47,453 nucleotides of DNA from Streptomyces sporangiiformans (GCF_005768555.2 NZ_VCHX02000074.1:1-47453), one strand, 5' to 3'. Shown: positions 34,802-43,096, counted from the stretch's first letter. Notes: generated from the sequence alone by a model not told the origin. Made by a program: numbers and translations.

Positions 34802-35599
34802 ATGACTCACGAATCGACGCCCCGCGCATCGATGACCAACGACCTGGACATCGACGTGGACATCGACCTCGCGCCCGTCGTGGCGGAGCAGCCCGACCCC
34901 GTGCTGTTCGCCACCGTCTCCGGTGCGCACCTGTACGGCTTCCCCTCCCGCGACTCGGACATCGACCTGCGCGGAGTCCATCTGCTGCCGACGGAAGCCC
35001 TCGTGGGGCTGCGCCAGCCCGAGGAGACCCGGTCGCGCATGTGGGAGCGGGACGGCGTCGAGATGGACCTCGTCACGCACGACCTGCGGAAGTTCGTACG
35101 GCTGATGCTGCGGCGCAACGGCTATGTGCTGGAGCAGCTGCTCTCGCCGCTCGTCGCGCACACCACGGACGCCCACGCCGAACTCGTCGCGCTCGTGCCC
35201 GGCGTGCTCACCAGCCATCACGCGCACCACTACCGGGGCTTCGCCACGACGCAGTGGCGGCTCTTCGAGAAGACCGGCGAACTGAAGCCGCTGCTCTACA
35301 CGTTCCGGGTGCTGCTCACCGGCGTCCATCTGATGCGGACGGGGGAGGTGCAGGCCCATCTGCCCACGCTCGTCCGGCAGATGGACGCTCCCGCGTATCT
35401 GCCGGACCTGGTCGCCGCGAAGGCGGAGAAGGAGCACGGGGCGGCCGACGTGGCCCACGCGCGCGTGCGGGACGATGTGGAGCGGCTGCACGCCGTGCTC
35501 GACGAGGCGCAGACCGGCTCAGCGCTGCCGGATGCCCCGGCCGCCGCCGTTCATGGCGCTCTGCATGATCTGGTCGTCCGGGTCCGGCTCGAGCGCTGA
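34802..35599 (+). CDS. Nucleotidyltransferase (DNA polymerase beta superfamily), copy 1
   Basis: The 265-residue protein carries a minimal nucleotidyltransferase core: SGAHLYGFPSRDSDIDLRGV, in which G41 and the D53-x-D55 pair match the GS and DxD metal motifs. It continues into VEMDLVTHDLRKFVRLMLRRNGYVLEQLLSP, typical of COG3541/YcgL-like predicted nucleotidyltransferases. Substrate and acceptor are unknown. It lies three bases after the ADP-ribosylglycohydrolase gene. The ATG at 34802 lacks a strong ribosome binding site, so coupling is likely; ATG 34832 is possible. Its last 81 bp overlap the convergent second copy. Confidence 0.85.
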   Translation: MTHESTPRASMTNDLDIDVDIDLAPVVAEQPDPVLFATVSGAHLYGFPSRDSDIDLRGVHLLPTEALVGLRQPEETRSRMWERDGVEMDLVTHDLRKFVRLMLRRNGYVLEQLLSPLVAHTTDAHAELVALVPGVLTSHHAHHYRGFATTQWRLFEKTGELKPLLYTFRVLLTGVHLMRTGEVQAHLPTLVRQMDAPAYLPDLVAAKAEKEHGAADVAHARVRDDVERLHAVLDEAQTGSALPDAPAAAVHGALHDLVVRVRLER

Positions 35600-36268
35600 C
35601 GCGCGGCGTACGCGGACGAGGAAGTCCTGCACCCGGGCGCGGTCCGGGGCCGGCGGGAGAGGGCTGCGGGCGGCCGCCTCGTCCGCTTCCGTGGCGAGGC
35701 GGGCCATCCAGGACTCGACCGCCGGCCACGCCACCTCGCCGCGCCGCACCGCGAGCAGGCGTTCGCGGTGGTCGCCGACATCGAGGGTGAGCGTGCCCGT
35801 GCGGAGCAGATCGCGGCAGCTTCCCAGCAGGCGCAGCAAGTGCATCGCGTGTTTCCAGCGGGGCGCGCCGTGGTTGCGTACGTCCGCTTCCAGCTTCTTG
35901 CGCTGGCCCAGCGCGTAGCGCGCGAAGGTGTCGTGCGTCTGGCGGGACAGGAACGCGTCGCGCAGGGCGAGGAGTTCGCGGCCTGTGTCGTCGGCGTACT
36001 CGACGAGCGGGGAGTGCAGGCACTCCAGGATGTTCGGGTTGGCGCGCAGGGCCAGTTCGCAGAAGCGCTCCAGCTCCCAGCTGAACTGCTCGTCCGCGGG
36101 GCCGTCGACGTGTGTCGGCGGCTTCTCGAAGCGCCAGAAGAGCGGGGTGGGAGCCAGGAAGACGCCCCTCAGGTCCGTGTCGCTGGTGTCCGTGGCCAGC
36201 CCGAAGGCGCGGGAGCCCATGACGCAGGAGTAGATCGTGTGGTCGCGTACCAGGTCCTCGGGCCTCAT
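35519..36268 (-). CDS. Nucleotidyltransferase (DNA polymerase beta superfamily), copy 2
   Basis: The 249-residue protein is of the same class as the facing gene: CVMGSRAFGLATDTSDTDLRGVFLAP (GSR motif and D30-x-D32), FCELALRANPNILECLHSPLVEY, and KLEADVRNHGAPRWKHAMHLLRLL. The core order matches copy 1, but identity outside the motifs looks low, so these are distant paralogues rather than a recent duplication. TACCCT seven nucleotides before the ATG predicts a leaderless transcript independent of the Rieske gene 22 bp upstream. Its last 81 bp are antisense to copy 1. Confidence 0.85.
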   Translation of the reverse strand: MRPEDLVRDHTIYSCVMGSRAFGLATDTSDTDLRGVFLAPTPLFWRFEKPPTHVDGPADEQFSWELERFCELALRANPNILECLHSPLVEYADDTGRELLALRDAFLSRQTHDTFARYALGQRKKLEADVRNHGAPRWKHAMHLLRLLGSCRDLLRTGTLTLDVGDHRERLLAVRRGEVAWPAVESWMARLATEADEAAARSPLPPAPDRARVQDFLVRVRRASALEPDPDDQIMQSAMNGGGRGIRQR

Positions 36269-36275
36269 GCGGACG

Positions 36276-36281
36276 AGGGTA
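36276..36281 (-). promoter_or_regulatory. -10 hexamer TACCCT, predicted leaderless start of nucleotidyltransferase copy 2
   Basis: On the minus strand TACCCT (36281-36276) is followed by seven bases and the ATG at 36268. It lies in the 22-bp gap after the Rieske gene. Confidence 0.45.
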
Positions 36282-36290
36282 GGCGCGGGT

Positions 36291-36701
36291 TCACGCCAGG
36301 TGGATCGAATTTCCGGTGATCGTGATCTCCTCCTTGGGGAGGGACCTCGTCGCCGGGCCGTGGACGACCGCACCGTCGGTGATACGGAACTTGCTGCCGT
36401 GACAGGCGCAGTTGATCGTGCCGTCCGAGACGTCGGCGACGATGCAGCGCTGGTGGGTGCAGATCGCCGAGAAGGCCTTGAAGTGGCCTTCGTCGGGCTG
36501 GGTGACGACGACCTCCTCGTCCTTGAAGATCTCGCCGCCGCCGACCGGGATGTCGGAGGTCCTGGCCAGTTCCTCGCCGGGCTCGCCCGGCTCCACCGAA
36601 GTCGATCCACTGTCGTTGCCCTCCCCGGAGTCGCCGCACCCCAGGAGAAGCGCTGTCGCGCCCGTCGCGAGAACCGTGCGCCGCGTCGAGCGGATCGTCA
36701 T
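36291..36701 (-). CDS. Rieske [2Fe-2S] protein, predicted TAT lipoprotein
   Basis: The 136-residue protein begins with a twin-arginine signal (STRRTVLATGATALLLGC, Arg7-Arg8) ending in a lipobox Cys22, so it should be exported folded and anchored outside the membrane. A Gly/Ser/Glu linker leads to the Rieske domain with CTHQRC (ligands Cys81 and His83, plus Cys86) and CACHGSKF (Cys98, Cys100, His101). The extra pair Cys86/Cys100 is the stabilising disulfide of bc1-type proteins. The ATG overlaps the stop of the DUF6529 gene upstream on the minus strand. The two probably form a small membrane electron-transfer unit. Confidence 0.9.
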   Translation of the reverse strand: MTIRSTRRTVLATGATALLLGCGDSGEGNDSGSTSVEPGEPGEELARTSDIPVGGGEIFKDEEVVVTQPDEGHFKAFSAICTHQRCIVADVSDGTINCACHGSKFRITDGAVVHGPATRSLPKEEITITGNSIHLA

Positions 36702-37282
36702 GTAGTCACTCCGAACGTGCGGAAGAACCAGAGGGCGGAGGTCAGCCAGACCACCGTGAGCGCGGCGAAGACGAGCCCGCCGACGACGGGCAGCATCCAA
36801 CCGGGCAGTCGCTCCGAGCGGAGCAGCAGCATCTTGGCACTGAAAGCACCGAAGAAGAAGCAACCCAGGAGCGAGTGCCATAAAACGCGCGGTTCGTACG
36901 TCTGATAGCCCAACGCGTACAGGCAGTGCACAGCAACCGGTATCGCCACAAGGAACGCGATTCGGCCGGACCAGCGATGCAGCACCGAGGCCCAGCCCGG
37001 GCCCGGCAGCTTCCCGTACATCATCAGTGCCGAGACGAACTGCACCACGGCGAAGCCGATCGAGACCGTGGCCAGCCAGGACTTGACGGCGCCCGTGCTG
37101 CTGAAACCCACGAGGTTGAAGGTGGTGCCCTGCGGGTCGTGCACCTTCCCGTACACGCCGAGGACGACCGCCACCGCGCCTGCCACCAGGGCCGGGACGA
37201 GGTAGCGCGTGGCCCGGGGGCGACGGTGGGAGGGGTCGGGCGAGGGGAAGCCCTGGGTGGCGGCGTTCGGGTCCACGGTCAT
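36698..37282 (-). CDS. DUF6529 family membrane protein
   Basis: The 194-residue protein has about five membrane helices: RYLVPALVAGAVAVVLGVYG, SWLATVSIGFAVVQFVSALMMYG, IAFLVAIPVAVHCLYALGY, LLGCFFFGAFSAKMLLL and GGLVFAALTVVWLTSALWF. His residues in VLHRWSG, AVHCLYALGY and LWHSLLG are spaced on helices in a way that could ligate heme, as in cytochrome b561-like proteins; this is inference. I recognise the protein as of the DUF6529 type. AGGGAG lies about seven bases before the ATG at 37282. It is upstream of, and coupled to, the Rieske gene. Confidence 0.78.
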   Translation of the reverse strand: MTVDPNAATQGFPSPDPSHRRPRATRYLVPALVAGAVAVVLGVYGKVHDPQGTTFNLVGFSSTGAVKSWLATVSIGFAVVQFVSALMMYGKLPGPGWASVLHRWSGRIAFLVAIPVAVHCLYALGYQTYEPRVLWHSLLGCFFFGAFSAKMLLLRSERLPGWMLPVVGGLVFAALTVVWLTSALWFFRTFGVTT

Positions 37283-37360
37283 GGTCGGCTCCCTGCGGTC
37301 AGGGGGTGCGAGGGGTGCGAGTACCAGCGAGTACCAGGGGTGGGGCGGCGGAGCGGCGCC

Positions 37361-37400
37361 GGTCACAAGGTCACGGGGTCACGGGTCACGGGGTCACGGG
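37361..37400. repeat. Short tandem repeats of GGTCACGG type
   Basis: Five imperfect copies of GTCACGG lie in tandem, running into the 3' end of the secreted-protein gene (encoding its RPVTP end). A pair of GCGAGTACCA copies lies just before (about 37317-37336). They look like slippage products; no function is evident. Confidence 0.6.
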
Positions 37401-38057
37401 ACGGGCGGTGAGCTGCTGACCGTCGACCGTCACGGCCCCGGTCTCGGGGTCGATGCGGGGCGCGGCCGAGGGTGTGCCGTCGCGCTTGAGAATGCCGACC
37501 TGTCGGCCGCCCGGGAGCACGATCCAACCGCCGTCGACCGCGGCGCCGCGTACGGAGGCGGTCGCCCGGTACAGCCCGGAGGGCTTGAGCGCCTTGTCCG
37601 CGGTGAACCCGTACTCCCGCTGCCCCATGTCCACGGTGCCGCTGATCCGCTTGCCGTTCAGTTCGCCGGTCAGCACGGCGCCCTTCTGGCTCGTGAGCCG
37701 CATGCTGCCGTCGTCCTCGACGTCGCCCTTCAGCCACGACTCCTGGTCCCGGCCGTCGCAGAAGTACGCGATCGCCTTGCCGTCGCGCAGCGAGACCGCG
37801 ACCGCGGAGGAATCGTCGTCCGTACGGCCCGCGTAGTCGCCGTTGGGCGGGGTGGTCCTCGACGGGCCGGGGGACGGCGACCGCGTGCCGGGCGTGGGCG
37901 AGGGGCTGGTCGGCGCGGCGCTGGGCGAGGCGACATCGGGTGACGACTCGTCTCCGGCCGCCGAACTGCGCGTCCCCGTCGTCGCGTTGAGCGACAGCAT
38001 GAACAAGGCGAGCAACAGTCCCGCGAGGAGCGTGAAAAGGGGTCCGGAACGCTTCAT
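37386..38057 (-). CDS. Secreted or membrane-anchored protein of unknown function
   Basis: The 223-residue protein starts MKRSGPLFTLLAGLLLALFMLSLNA, a signal peptide or single anchor. A Ser/Pro/Thr-rich linker of about 50 residues follows, then a globular beta-rich domain (GDYAGRTDDDSSAVAVSLRDGKAIAYFCDG, LTGELNGKRISGTVDMGQREYGF, WIVLPGGRQVGIL). I recognise no family, but the fold-like part looks conserved rather than random. GGGGAGGC five bases before the ATG at 38057 fixes the start; the upstream in-frame ATG has no such site. It lies 103 bp upstream of the DUF6529 gene. Confidence 0.7.
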   Translation of the reverse strand: MKRSGPLFTLLAGLLLALFMLSLNATTGTRSSAAGDESSPDVASPSAAPTSPSPTPGTRSPSPGPSRTTPPNGDYAGRTDDDSSAVAVSLRDGKAIAYFCDGRDQESWLKGDVEDDGSMRLTSQKGAVLTGELNGKRISGTVDMGQREYGFTADKALKPSGLYRATASVRGAAVDGGWIVLPGGRQVGILKRDGTPSAAPRIDPETGAVTVDGQQLTARPVTP

Positions 38058-38299
38058 CGTGCCTCCCCCGAGGCGTGGCGCGGACGGCCTCCTGCCATGC
38101 AAGCGGACGCGCGGGCCCGGCGTCCAGAGGCGCACAGGCGCGACTTCGCGGAAATTTCCGGATGACTTCCCCTCAAGTGGCGAGAAGGGGTGATTCAGGT
38201 GTCATTCGACGTTGCTCGAGGCCGGGGACGCAGGGGTCGATCCCGCCCGCGGACCGTCTCAGCGGGCGGGCGCCGCGTCCCGGCCCGCCGGGGGCTGAC

Positions 38300-38305
38300 T
38301 ACGCT
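38300..38305 (+). promoter_or_regulatory. Candidate -10 hexamer TACGCT for the aroH-tyrA operon
   Basis: TACGCT fits TANNNT and would give a leader of about 38 nt containing the AAGGAG ribosome binding site. No clear -35 is seen. The rest of 38058-38349 shows no gene. Confidence 0.45.
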
Positions 38306-38349
38306 GGATGTGCAGAGAGCCGATACGTACATCAGCAAGGAGCAACACC

Positions 38350-38712
38350 GTGGCGGTACGAGCGGTCCGCGGCGCCGTCCAACTGGAGCGGGACGAGGCC
38401 GGACACATGAACGAGCAGGTCAGCGAGCTGCTCACCGCCATCCTGGAGCGGAACGGCCTGACGACCGACGACCTCATCAGCATCTGGTTCACGGCGACGC
38501 CCGACCTGCACAGCGACTTCCCGGCGGCCGCCGCGCGCAAGCTGGGCATCGTCGACGTACCGCTGATCTGCGCGCAGGAACTGGACATCGAGGGCGCGAT
38601 GCCGAGGGTCGTACGGGTCCTCGCGCACATCGAGTCCGACAAGCCCCGTGCCGACATCGCGCACGTCTACCTCGGCGCCGCGGCCGCACTCCGCAAGGAC
38701 ATCGCCCAGTGA
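38350..38712 (+). CDS. aroH: Chorismate mutase, AroH class
   Basis: The 120-residue protein is a monofunctional AroH-type chorismate mutase, converting chorismate to prephenate. It has VRAVRGAVQLERDEAGHM at the N-terminus, ISIWFTATPDLHSDFPAAAARKLG with active-site residues of the class, and MPRVVRVLAHIESDK near the end. GTG 38350 follows AAGGAG by seven bases. It overlaps the prephenate dehydrogenase gene by four bases, so the tyrosine branch is produced as a unit. Confidence 0.95.
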   Translation: MAVRAVRGAVQLERDEAGHMNEQVSELLTAILERNGLTTDDLISIWFTATPDLHSDFPAAAARKLGIVDVPLICAQELDIEGAMPRVVRVLAHIESDKPRADIAHVYLGAAAALRKDIAQ

Positions 38713-39794
38713 GGACCGCACTCGTCATCGGTACCGGGCTCATCGGCACGTCGGCGGCCCTGGCCCTGGCCAAACGTGGTGTCGTCGTCCATCTCGTCGA
38801 CCACGACCCCGAGCAAGCCCGCACGGCGGCCGCGCTGGGCGCCGGCACGGACGAGGAGCCCGCGGGCCCCGTCGACCTCGCGATCGTGGCGGCGCCCCCG
38901 GCGCACGTGGCCGGGGCGCTCGCGGACGCGATGCGGCGCGGCGTCGCGCGTGGCTACCTCGACGTGGCCAGCGTCAAGGGCGGGCCGCGCCGCGAACTGG
39001 AGTCGCTGGGCCTCGACCTGTCCGCGTACATCGGTACGCATCCCATGTCGGGCCGTGAGAAGTCGGGCCCCCTGGCCGCGACCGAGGACCTCTTCGAAGG
39101 CCGCCCCTGGGTGCTGACGCCGGCCCGGGGCACCGACACCGAAGTGCTCAACCTCGCCCTGGAGTTGGTGTCGCACTGCCGGGCCGTGCCCGTCGTCATG
39201 GACGCGGACGCCCACGACCGGGCCGTCGCGCTCGTCTCGCACATGCCCCACCTGGTGTCCAGCATGGTCGCCGCACGCCTGGAGCACGCCGAGGAGACGG
39301 CCGTACGCCTCTGCGGTCAGGGCATTCGTGACGTGACCCGGATCGCCGCCTCCGATCCGCGTATGTGGATCGACATCCTGTCCGCGAACCCCGGCCCGGT
39401 CGCCGACCTCCTCGCGGACGTCTCCGCCGACCTGGACGAGACCGTGCGGGCCCTGCGTGCGCTCCAGTCCTCCGACGAAGCCAAACGCCGCGAGGGAACC
39501 ACGGGCATCGAGGACGTCCTGCGCCGCGGCAACGCCGGCCAGGTCCGCGTCCCCGGCAAGCACGGCGCCGCCCCCACCACGTACGAGAGCGTCGTCGTCC
39601 TCATCGACGACCAGCCGGGCCAGCTGGCCCGCATCTTCGCGGACGCGGGCCACGCGGGCGTCAACATCGAGGACGTACGCATCGAGCACGCGACCGGGCA
39701 GCAGGCCGGTCTGGTGGAGCTGATGGTGAAGCCGTCGGTGGCGCCGGTGCTGACGGCGGCGTTGCGTGAGCGGGGTTGGGCGATTCGGCAGTAG
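38709..39794 (+). CDS. tyrA: Prephenate dehydrogenase with C-terminal ACT domain
   Basis: The 361-residue enzyme oxidatively decarboxylates prephenate for tyrosine synthesis. It has the NAD-binding loop VIGTGLIGTSAALALAKRG at the N-terminus, THPMSGREKSGP around the catalytic His, and HDRAVALVSHMPHLVSS. Residues about 292-361 form an ACT domain (YESVVVLIDDQPGQLARIF), the likely site of tyrosine feedback. The GTG overlaps aroH. The last 121 bp are duplicated 222 bp downstream. Confidence 0.94.
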   Translation: MRTALVIGTGLIGTSAALALAKRGVVVHLVDHDPEQARTAAALGAGTDEEPAGPVDLAIVAAPPAHVAGALADAMRRGVARGYLDVASVKGGPRRELESLGLDLSAYIGTHPMSGREKSGPLAATEDLFEGRPWVLTPARGTDTEVLNLALELVSHCRAVPVVMDADAHDRAVALVSHMPHLVSSMVAARLEHAEETAVRLCGQGIRDVTRIAASDPRMWIDILSANPGPVADLLADVSADLDETVRALRALQSSDEAKRREGTTGIEDVLRRGNAGQVRVPGKHGAAPTTYESVVVLIDDQPGQLARIFADAGHAGVNIEDVRIEHATGQQAGLVELMVKPSVAPVLTAALRERGWAIRQ

Positions 39795-39895
39795 GGGTGG
39801 CGGGTCGTGTCGGCGGTCGGAGGCCGCCGCAGCCGTCCCGAAGCCTGGGAGGCGCTCTGGCGCCGAGCGGTGCGAGGGTGGCGTCGAGGATTGGT

Positions 39896-40016
39896 CGTAC
39901 GCATCGAGCATGCGACCGGGCAGCAGGCCGGTCTGGTGGAGCTGATGGTGAAGCCGTCGGTGGCGCCGGTGCTGACGGCGGCGTTGCGTGAGCGGGGTTG
40001 GGCGATTCGGCAGTAA
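39896..40016 (+). pseudogene. Duplicated 3' fragment of tyrA
   Basis: Positions 39896-40016 repeat 39674-39794 at a fixed offset of 222 bp, with two mismatches: C39689/T39911 (silent) and the stop TAG/TAA. It encodes the last 39 or so residues of the ACT domain (RIEHATGQQAGLVELMVKPS and following) and its stop, with no dehydrogenase part. The 101 bp between the copies are not repeated. An ORF from 39807 runs through it but has no ribosome binding site. It is a remnant, not a gene. Confidence 0.9.
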
Positions 40017-40128
40017 GGGTCCCTGGGTGGTGCCGCGGCTTCGTGTCGTCGCCGGGGTCGGGGCTCCTGGTGCTGTTGATCGTCGTGGGGCGGTGGTAGG
40101 GCCCGTAAATCGGGGTTCAGGGAGCCAG

Positions 40129-40134
40129 TAACCT
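40129..40134 (+). promoter_or_regulatory. Candidate -10 hexamer TAACCT for cmk
   Basis: TAACCT would start transcription near 40141, giving a leader of about 57 nt with AGGAAGG before the GTG. No clear -35. Sequence 40017-40128 holds nothing else recognisable. Confidence 0.4.
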
Positions 40135-40197
40135 TGTGCGGGGCGCGATCGTGCCCGTATCAGCCCACCACCCCGTACCAGGAAGGTGCCCGCACCC

Positions 40198-40893
40198 GTG
40201 GAAACCACCGCCGCCCGGACCGCCCAGGCAGTGATCGTCGCCATAGACGGCCCCTCCGGCACGGGCAAGTCGAGCACCTCGAAGGCCGTCGCGGCCCAGC
40301 TCGGCCTCAGCTACCTCGACACCGGCGCCCAGTACCGGGCGATCACCTGGTGGATGGTGAGCAACGGCATCGACGTCACCGACCCCTCCGAGATCGCCGC
40401 CGTGGCCGGCAAGCCCGACATCGTCTCCGGTACGAACCCGTCGGCGCCGGCCATCACGGTCGACGGCACGGACGTCTCGGGGCCGATCCGCACCCAGGAG
40501 GTCACCTCCAAGGTGAGCGCGGTCAGCGCGGTGCCCGAGGTGCGCGCGCGGATCACCGAACTGCAGCGCTCGATCGCCAAGGGCGCCGAGCGGGGCATCG
40601 TCGTCGAGGGCCGGGACATCGGCACGACCGTGCTGCCCGACGCCGACCTGAAGATCTTCCTTACCGCGTCCCCGGAGGCCCGCGCCGCCCGCCGCAGCGG
40701 TGAGCTCAAGGGCGCCGACCTCCACACCACCCGCGAGGCCCTGCTGAAGCGGGACGCGGCCGACTCCAGCCGGAAGACCTCGCCGCTCGCCAAGGCGGAC
40801 GACGCGGTCGAGGTGGACACCTCCGACCTCACGCTCCAGCAGGTCATCGAGTGCGTGGTCACCCTCGTCGAGGAGAAGCGGGCGGCGAAGTGA
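40198..40893 (+). CDS. cmk: Cytidylate kinase
   Basis: The 231-residue kinase phosphorylates CMP and dCMP. It has the P-loop GPSGTGKSS (residues 18-26), YLDTGAQYRAITWWMV, GIVVEGRDIGTTVLPDADLKIFLTASPEARAARR, and the RDAADSSRKTSPL lid region. GTG 40198 is chosen for AGGAAGG about ten bases upstream; GTG 40186 is in frame. The stop overlaps plsC by four bases. It is separated from tyrA by the duplicated tyrA fragment and has its own candidate promoter. Confidence 0.95.
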   Translation: METTAARTAQAVIVAIDGPSGTGKSSTSKAVAAQLGLSYLDTGAQYRAITWWMVSNGIDVTDPSEIAAVAGKPDIVSGTNPSAPAITVDGTDVSGPIRTQEVTSKVSAVSAVPEVRARITELQRSIAKGAERGIVVEGRDIGTTVLPDADLKIFLTASPEARAARRSGELKGADLHTTREALLKRDAADSSRKTSPLAKADDAVEVDTSDLTLQQVIECVVTLVEEKRAAK

Positions 40894-41552
40894 CGGACGC
40901 ACCCTCCGCGCGCGGTGCCGAGGTCGGCCGGCGCATCGGCGTCGGCCTGATGTACGGGCTGTGGAAGCCGCGCGTCCTGGGCGCCTGGAGGGTTCCCGCG
41001 ACCGGCCCGGTGATCCTCGCCGTCAACCACTCCCACGTCATCGACGGCCCGATGGTCATCGGCGTCGCGCCGCGGCCGTCGCACTTCCTCGTCAAGAAGG
41101 AAGCGTTCGTCGGTCCGCTCGGCTCCTTCATGCTGAGCGTGGGGCAGCTGAAGGTGGACCGCTCGACCGCCGACCGCACCGCGATCACCCAGGCCCTCGG
41201 GGTCCTGGAGAGCGGCGGCGTCCTCGGGATATTCCCCGAGGGCACTCGCGGTGAGGGCGACTTCGCCTCGCTGCGCGCCGGGCTCTCGTACTTCGCCGTA
41301 CGCAGCGGAGCGCCGATCGTGCCGGTCGCCGTCCTGGGAAGCACGGAGAGGCGCGGACGGTTGGTAAAGGCGCTGCCTCCGTTGCGCAGCCGCGTCGACG
41401 TCGTCTTCGGCGACCCGTTCGAGGCGGGCGACGGCAGTGGGCGGCGTACGCGCAAGGCGCTCGACGAGGCGACCGTGCGCATACAGAAACAGCTCGCCGC
41501 GCACCTGGAAAACGCGAGGCATCTCACCGGGCGCCGAGCGACACTCGAGTAG
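40890..41552 (+). CDS. plsC: 1-acyl-sn-glycerol-3-phosphate acyltransferase
   Basis: The 220-residue membrane-associated enzyme has acyltransferase motif I NHSHVIDGP (His and Asp of HX4D-type catalysis), the FLVKKEAFVGPLG substrate region, and motif III FPEGTRGEGDFASLRAG. It acylates lysophosphatidate in phospholipid synthesis. GTG 40890 overlaps cmk. The usual Streptomyces order cmk-plsC-der is kept. A CACCCG/CGGGTG mini-hairpin (41558-41572) lies between it and der. Confidence 0.92.
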   Translation: MTDAPSARGAEVGRRIGVGLMYGLWKPRVLGAWRVPATGPVILAVNHSHVIDGPMVIGVAPRPSHFLVKKEAFVGPLGSFMLSVGQLKVDRSTADRTAITQALGVLESGGVLGIFPEGTRGEGDFASLRAGLSYFAVRSGAPIVPVAVLGSTERRGRLVKALPPLRSRVDVVFGDPFEAGDGSGRRTRKALDEATVRIQKQLAAHLENARHLTGRRATLE

Positions 41553-41612
41553 TGGATCACCCGGTACGGGTGCTCCACCGATCACCACGATGAACTACGA
41601 GGTACGGACTTC

Positions 41613-43088
41613 ATGAACGACCAGATCCAGCCCGACGGCTCGGAGCACGAGCCCGAGCACGGGGCGCTTGGCGATGCCGAGTACGCGGAGTTCATGGAGC
41701 TCGCCGCGGAAGAGGGCTTCGACCTCGAGGACGTCGAGGGCGCGATCGAGGCGGCCGGTCACGGCCCGCTCCCGGTCCTCGCCGTCGTCGGCCGTCCCAA
41801 TGTCGGCAAATCGACCCTGGTGAACCGCGTCATCGGCCGCCGCGAGGCGGTCGTCGAGGACAAGCCGGGCGTCACCCGTGACCGCGTCACCTACGAGGCC
41901 GAGTGGTCGGGCCGTCGCTTCAAGGTCGTCGACACCGGCGGCTGGGAGCAGGACGTCCTCGGCATCCACGCGTCCGTGGCCGCGCAGGCCGAGTACGCCA
42001 TCGACGCGGCCGACGCGGTCGTCTTCGTCGTCGACGCCAAGGTCGGCGCCACCGACACCGACGAGGCGGTCGTCCGGCTGCTGCGCAAGGCTGGCAAGCC
42101 CGTCGTGCTGTGCGCCAACAAGGTCGACGGCCCGAGCGGCGAGGCCGACGCGGCGATGCTGTGGTCCCTCGGCCTCGGCGAACCGCACCCCGTCTCCGCG
42201 CTGCACGGCCGCGGCACCGGCGACATGCTGGACGCCGTCCTGGAGGCACTGCCGGAGGCACCCGCGCAGACCTTCGGGACCGCGATCGGCGGCCCGCGCC
42301 GCATCGCCCTCATCGGCCGGCCGAACGTCGGCAAGTCCTCCCTGCTGAACAAGGTGGCGAACGAGGACCGCGTGGTCGTCAACGAAATCGCGGGCACCAC
42401 CCGCGACCCGGTCGACGAGCTCATCGAACTCGGCGGCGTCACCTGGAAATTCGTCGACACGGCGGGCATCCGCAAGCGCGTCCACCTCCAGCAGGGCGCC
42501 GACTACTACGCCTCGCTGCGCACGGCCGCCGCCGTGGAGAAGGCGGAGCTCGCGGTCATCCTGATCGACGCGTCCGAGACCATCTCCGTCCAGGACCAGC
42601 GCATCGTGACGATGGCTGTGGACGCGGGCCGCGCGATCGTCCTGGCGTTCAACAAGTGGGACACGCTCGACGAGGAGCGCCGCTACTACCTGGAGCGGGA
42701 GATCGAGACCGAGCTCGGCCAGGTGACGTGGGCTCCGCGTGTGAACGTCTCGGCGCGCACGGGCCGCCACATGGAGAAGCTGGTCCCGGCGATCGAGACC
42801 GCGCTGGCGGGCTGGGAGACCCGCGTCCCGACGGGCCGGCTGAACGCCTTCCTCGGTGAACTGGTCGCCTCACATCCGCACCCGATCCGGGGCGGCAAGC
42901 AGCCGCGGATCCTCTTCGGTACGCAGGCGGGCACGAAGCCCCCGCGGTTCGTGCTCTTCGCGTCCGGATTCATCGAGCACGGCTACCGGCGGTTCGTGGA
43001 GCGCCGGCTGCGTGAGGAGTTCGGCTTCGAGGGGACGCCGATCCATATCTCGGTGCGTGTGCGGGAGAAGCGCGGCAAGAAGAAGTAG
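41613..43088 (+). CDS. der: Ribosome biogenesis GTPase Der (EngA)
   Basis: The 491-residue protein has two tandem GTPase domains, with G1 motifs GRPNVGKST (residues 60-68) and GRPNVGKSS (near 234-242), G3 motifs DTGGW and DTAGIRKR, and G4 motifs NKVD and NKWD. A C-terminal KH-like domain ends in a Lys-rich tail (REKRGKKK). The first 55 residues form an acidic extension. Der acts in 50S subunit assembly. The ATG at 41613 is the first in frame. A hairpin terminator follows by nine bases. Confidence 0.96.
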   Translation: MNDQIQPDGSEHEPEHGALGDAEYAEFMELAAEEGFDLEDVEGAIEAAGHGPLPVLAVVGRPNVGKSTLVNRVIGRREAVVEDKPGVTRDRVTYEAEWSGRRFKVVDTGGWEQDVLGIHASVAAQAEYAIDAADAVVFVVDAKVGATDTDEAVVRLLRKAGKPVVLCANKVDGPSGEADAAMLWSLGLGEPHPVSALHGRGTGDMLDAVLEALPEAPAQTFGTAIGGPRRIALIGRPNVGKSSLLNKVANEDRVVVNEIAGTTRDPVDELIELGGVTWKFVDTAGIRKRVHLQQGADYYASLRTAAAVEKAELAVILIDASETISVQDQRIVTMAVDAGRAIVLAFNKWDTLDEERRYYLEREIETELGQVTWAPRVNVSARTGRHMEKLVPAIETALAGWETRVPTGRLNAFLGELVASHPHPIRGGKQPRILFGTQAGTKPPRFVLFASGFIEHGYRRFVERRLREEFGFEGTPIHISVRVREKRGKKK

Positions 43089-43096
43089 CGCGAAAA

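Noticed and set aside
39807..40016. A 69-codon ORF between tyrA and cmk
   Set aside because: It is made of the duplicated tyrA tail plus unrelated sequence and has no ribosome binding site.
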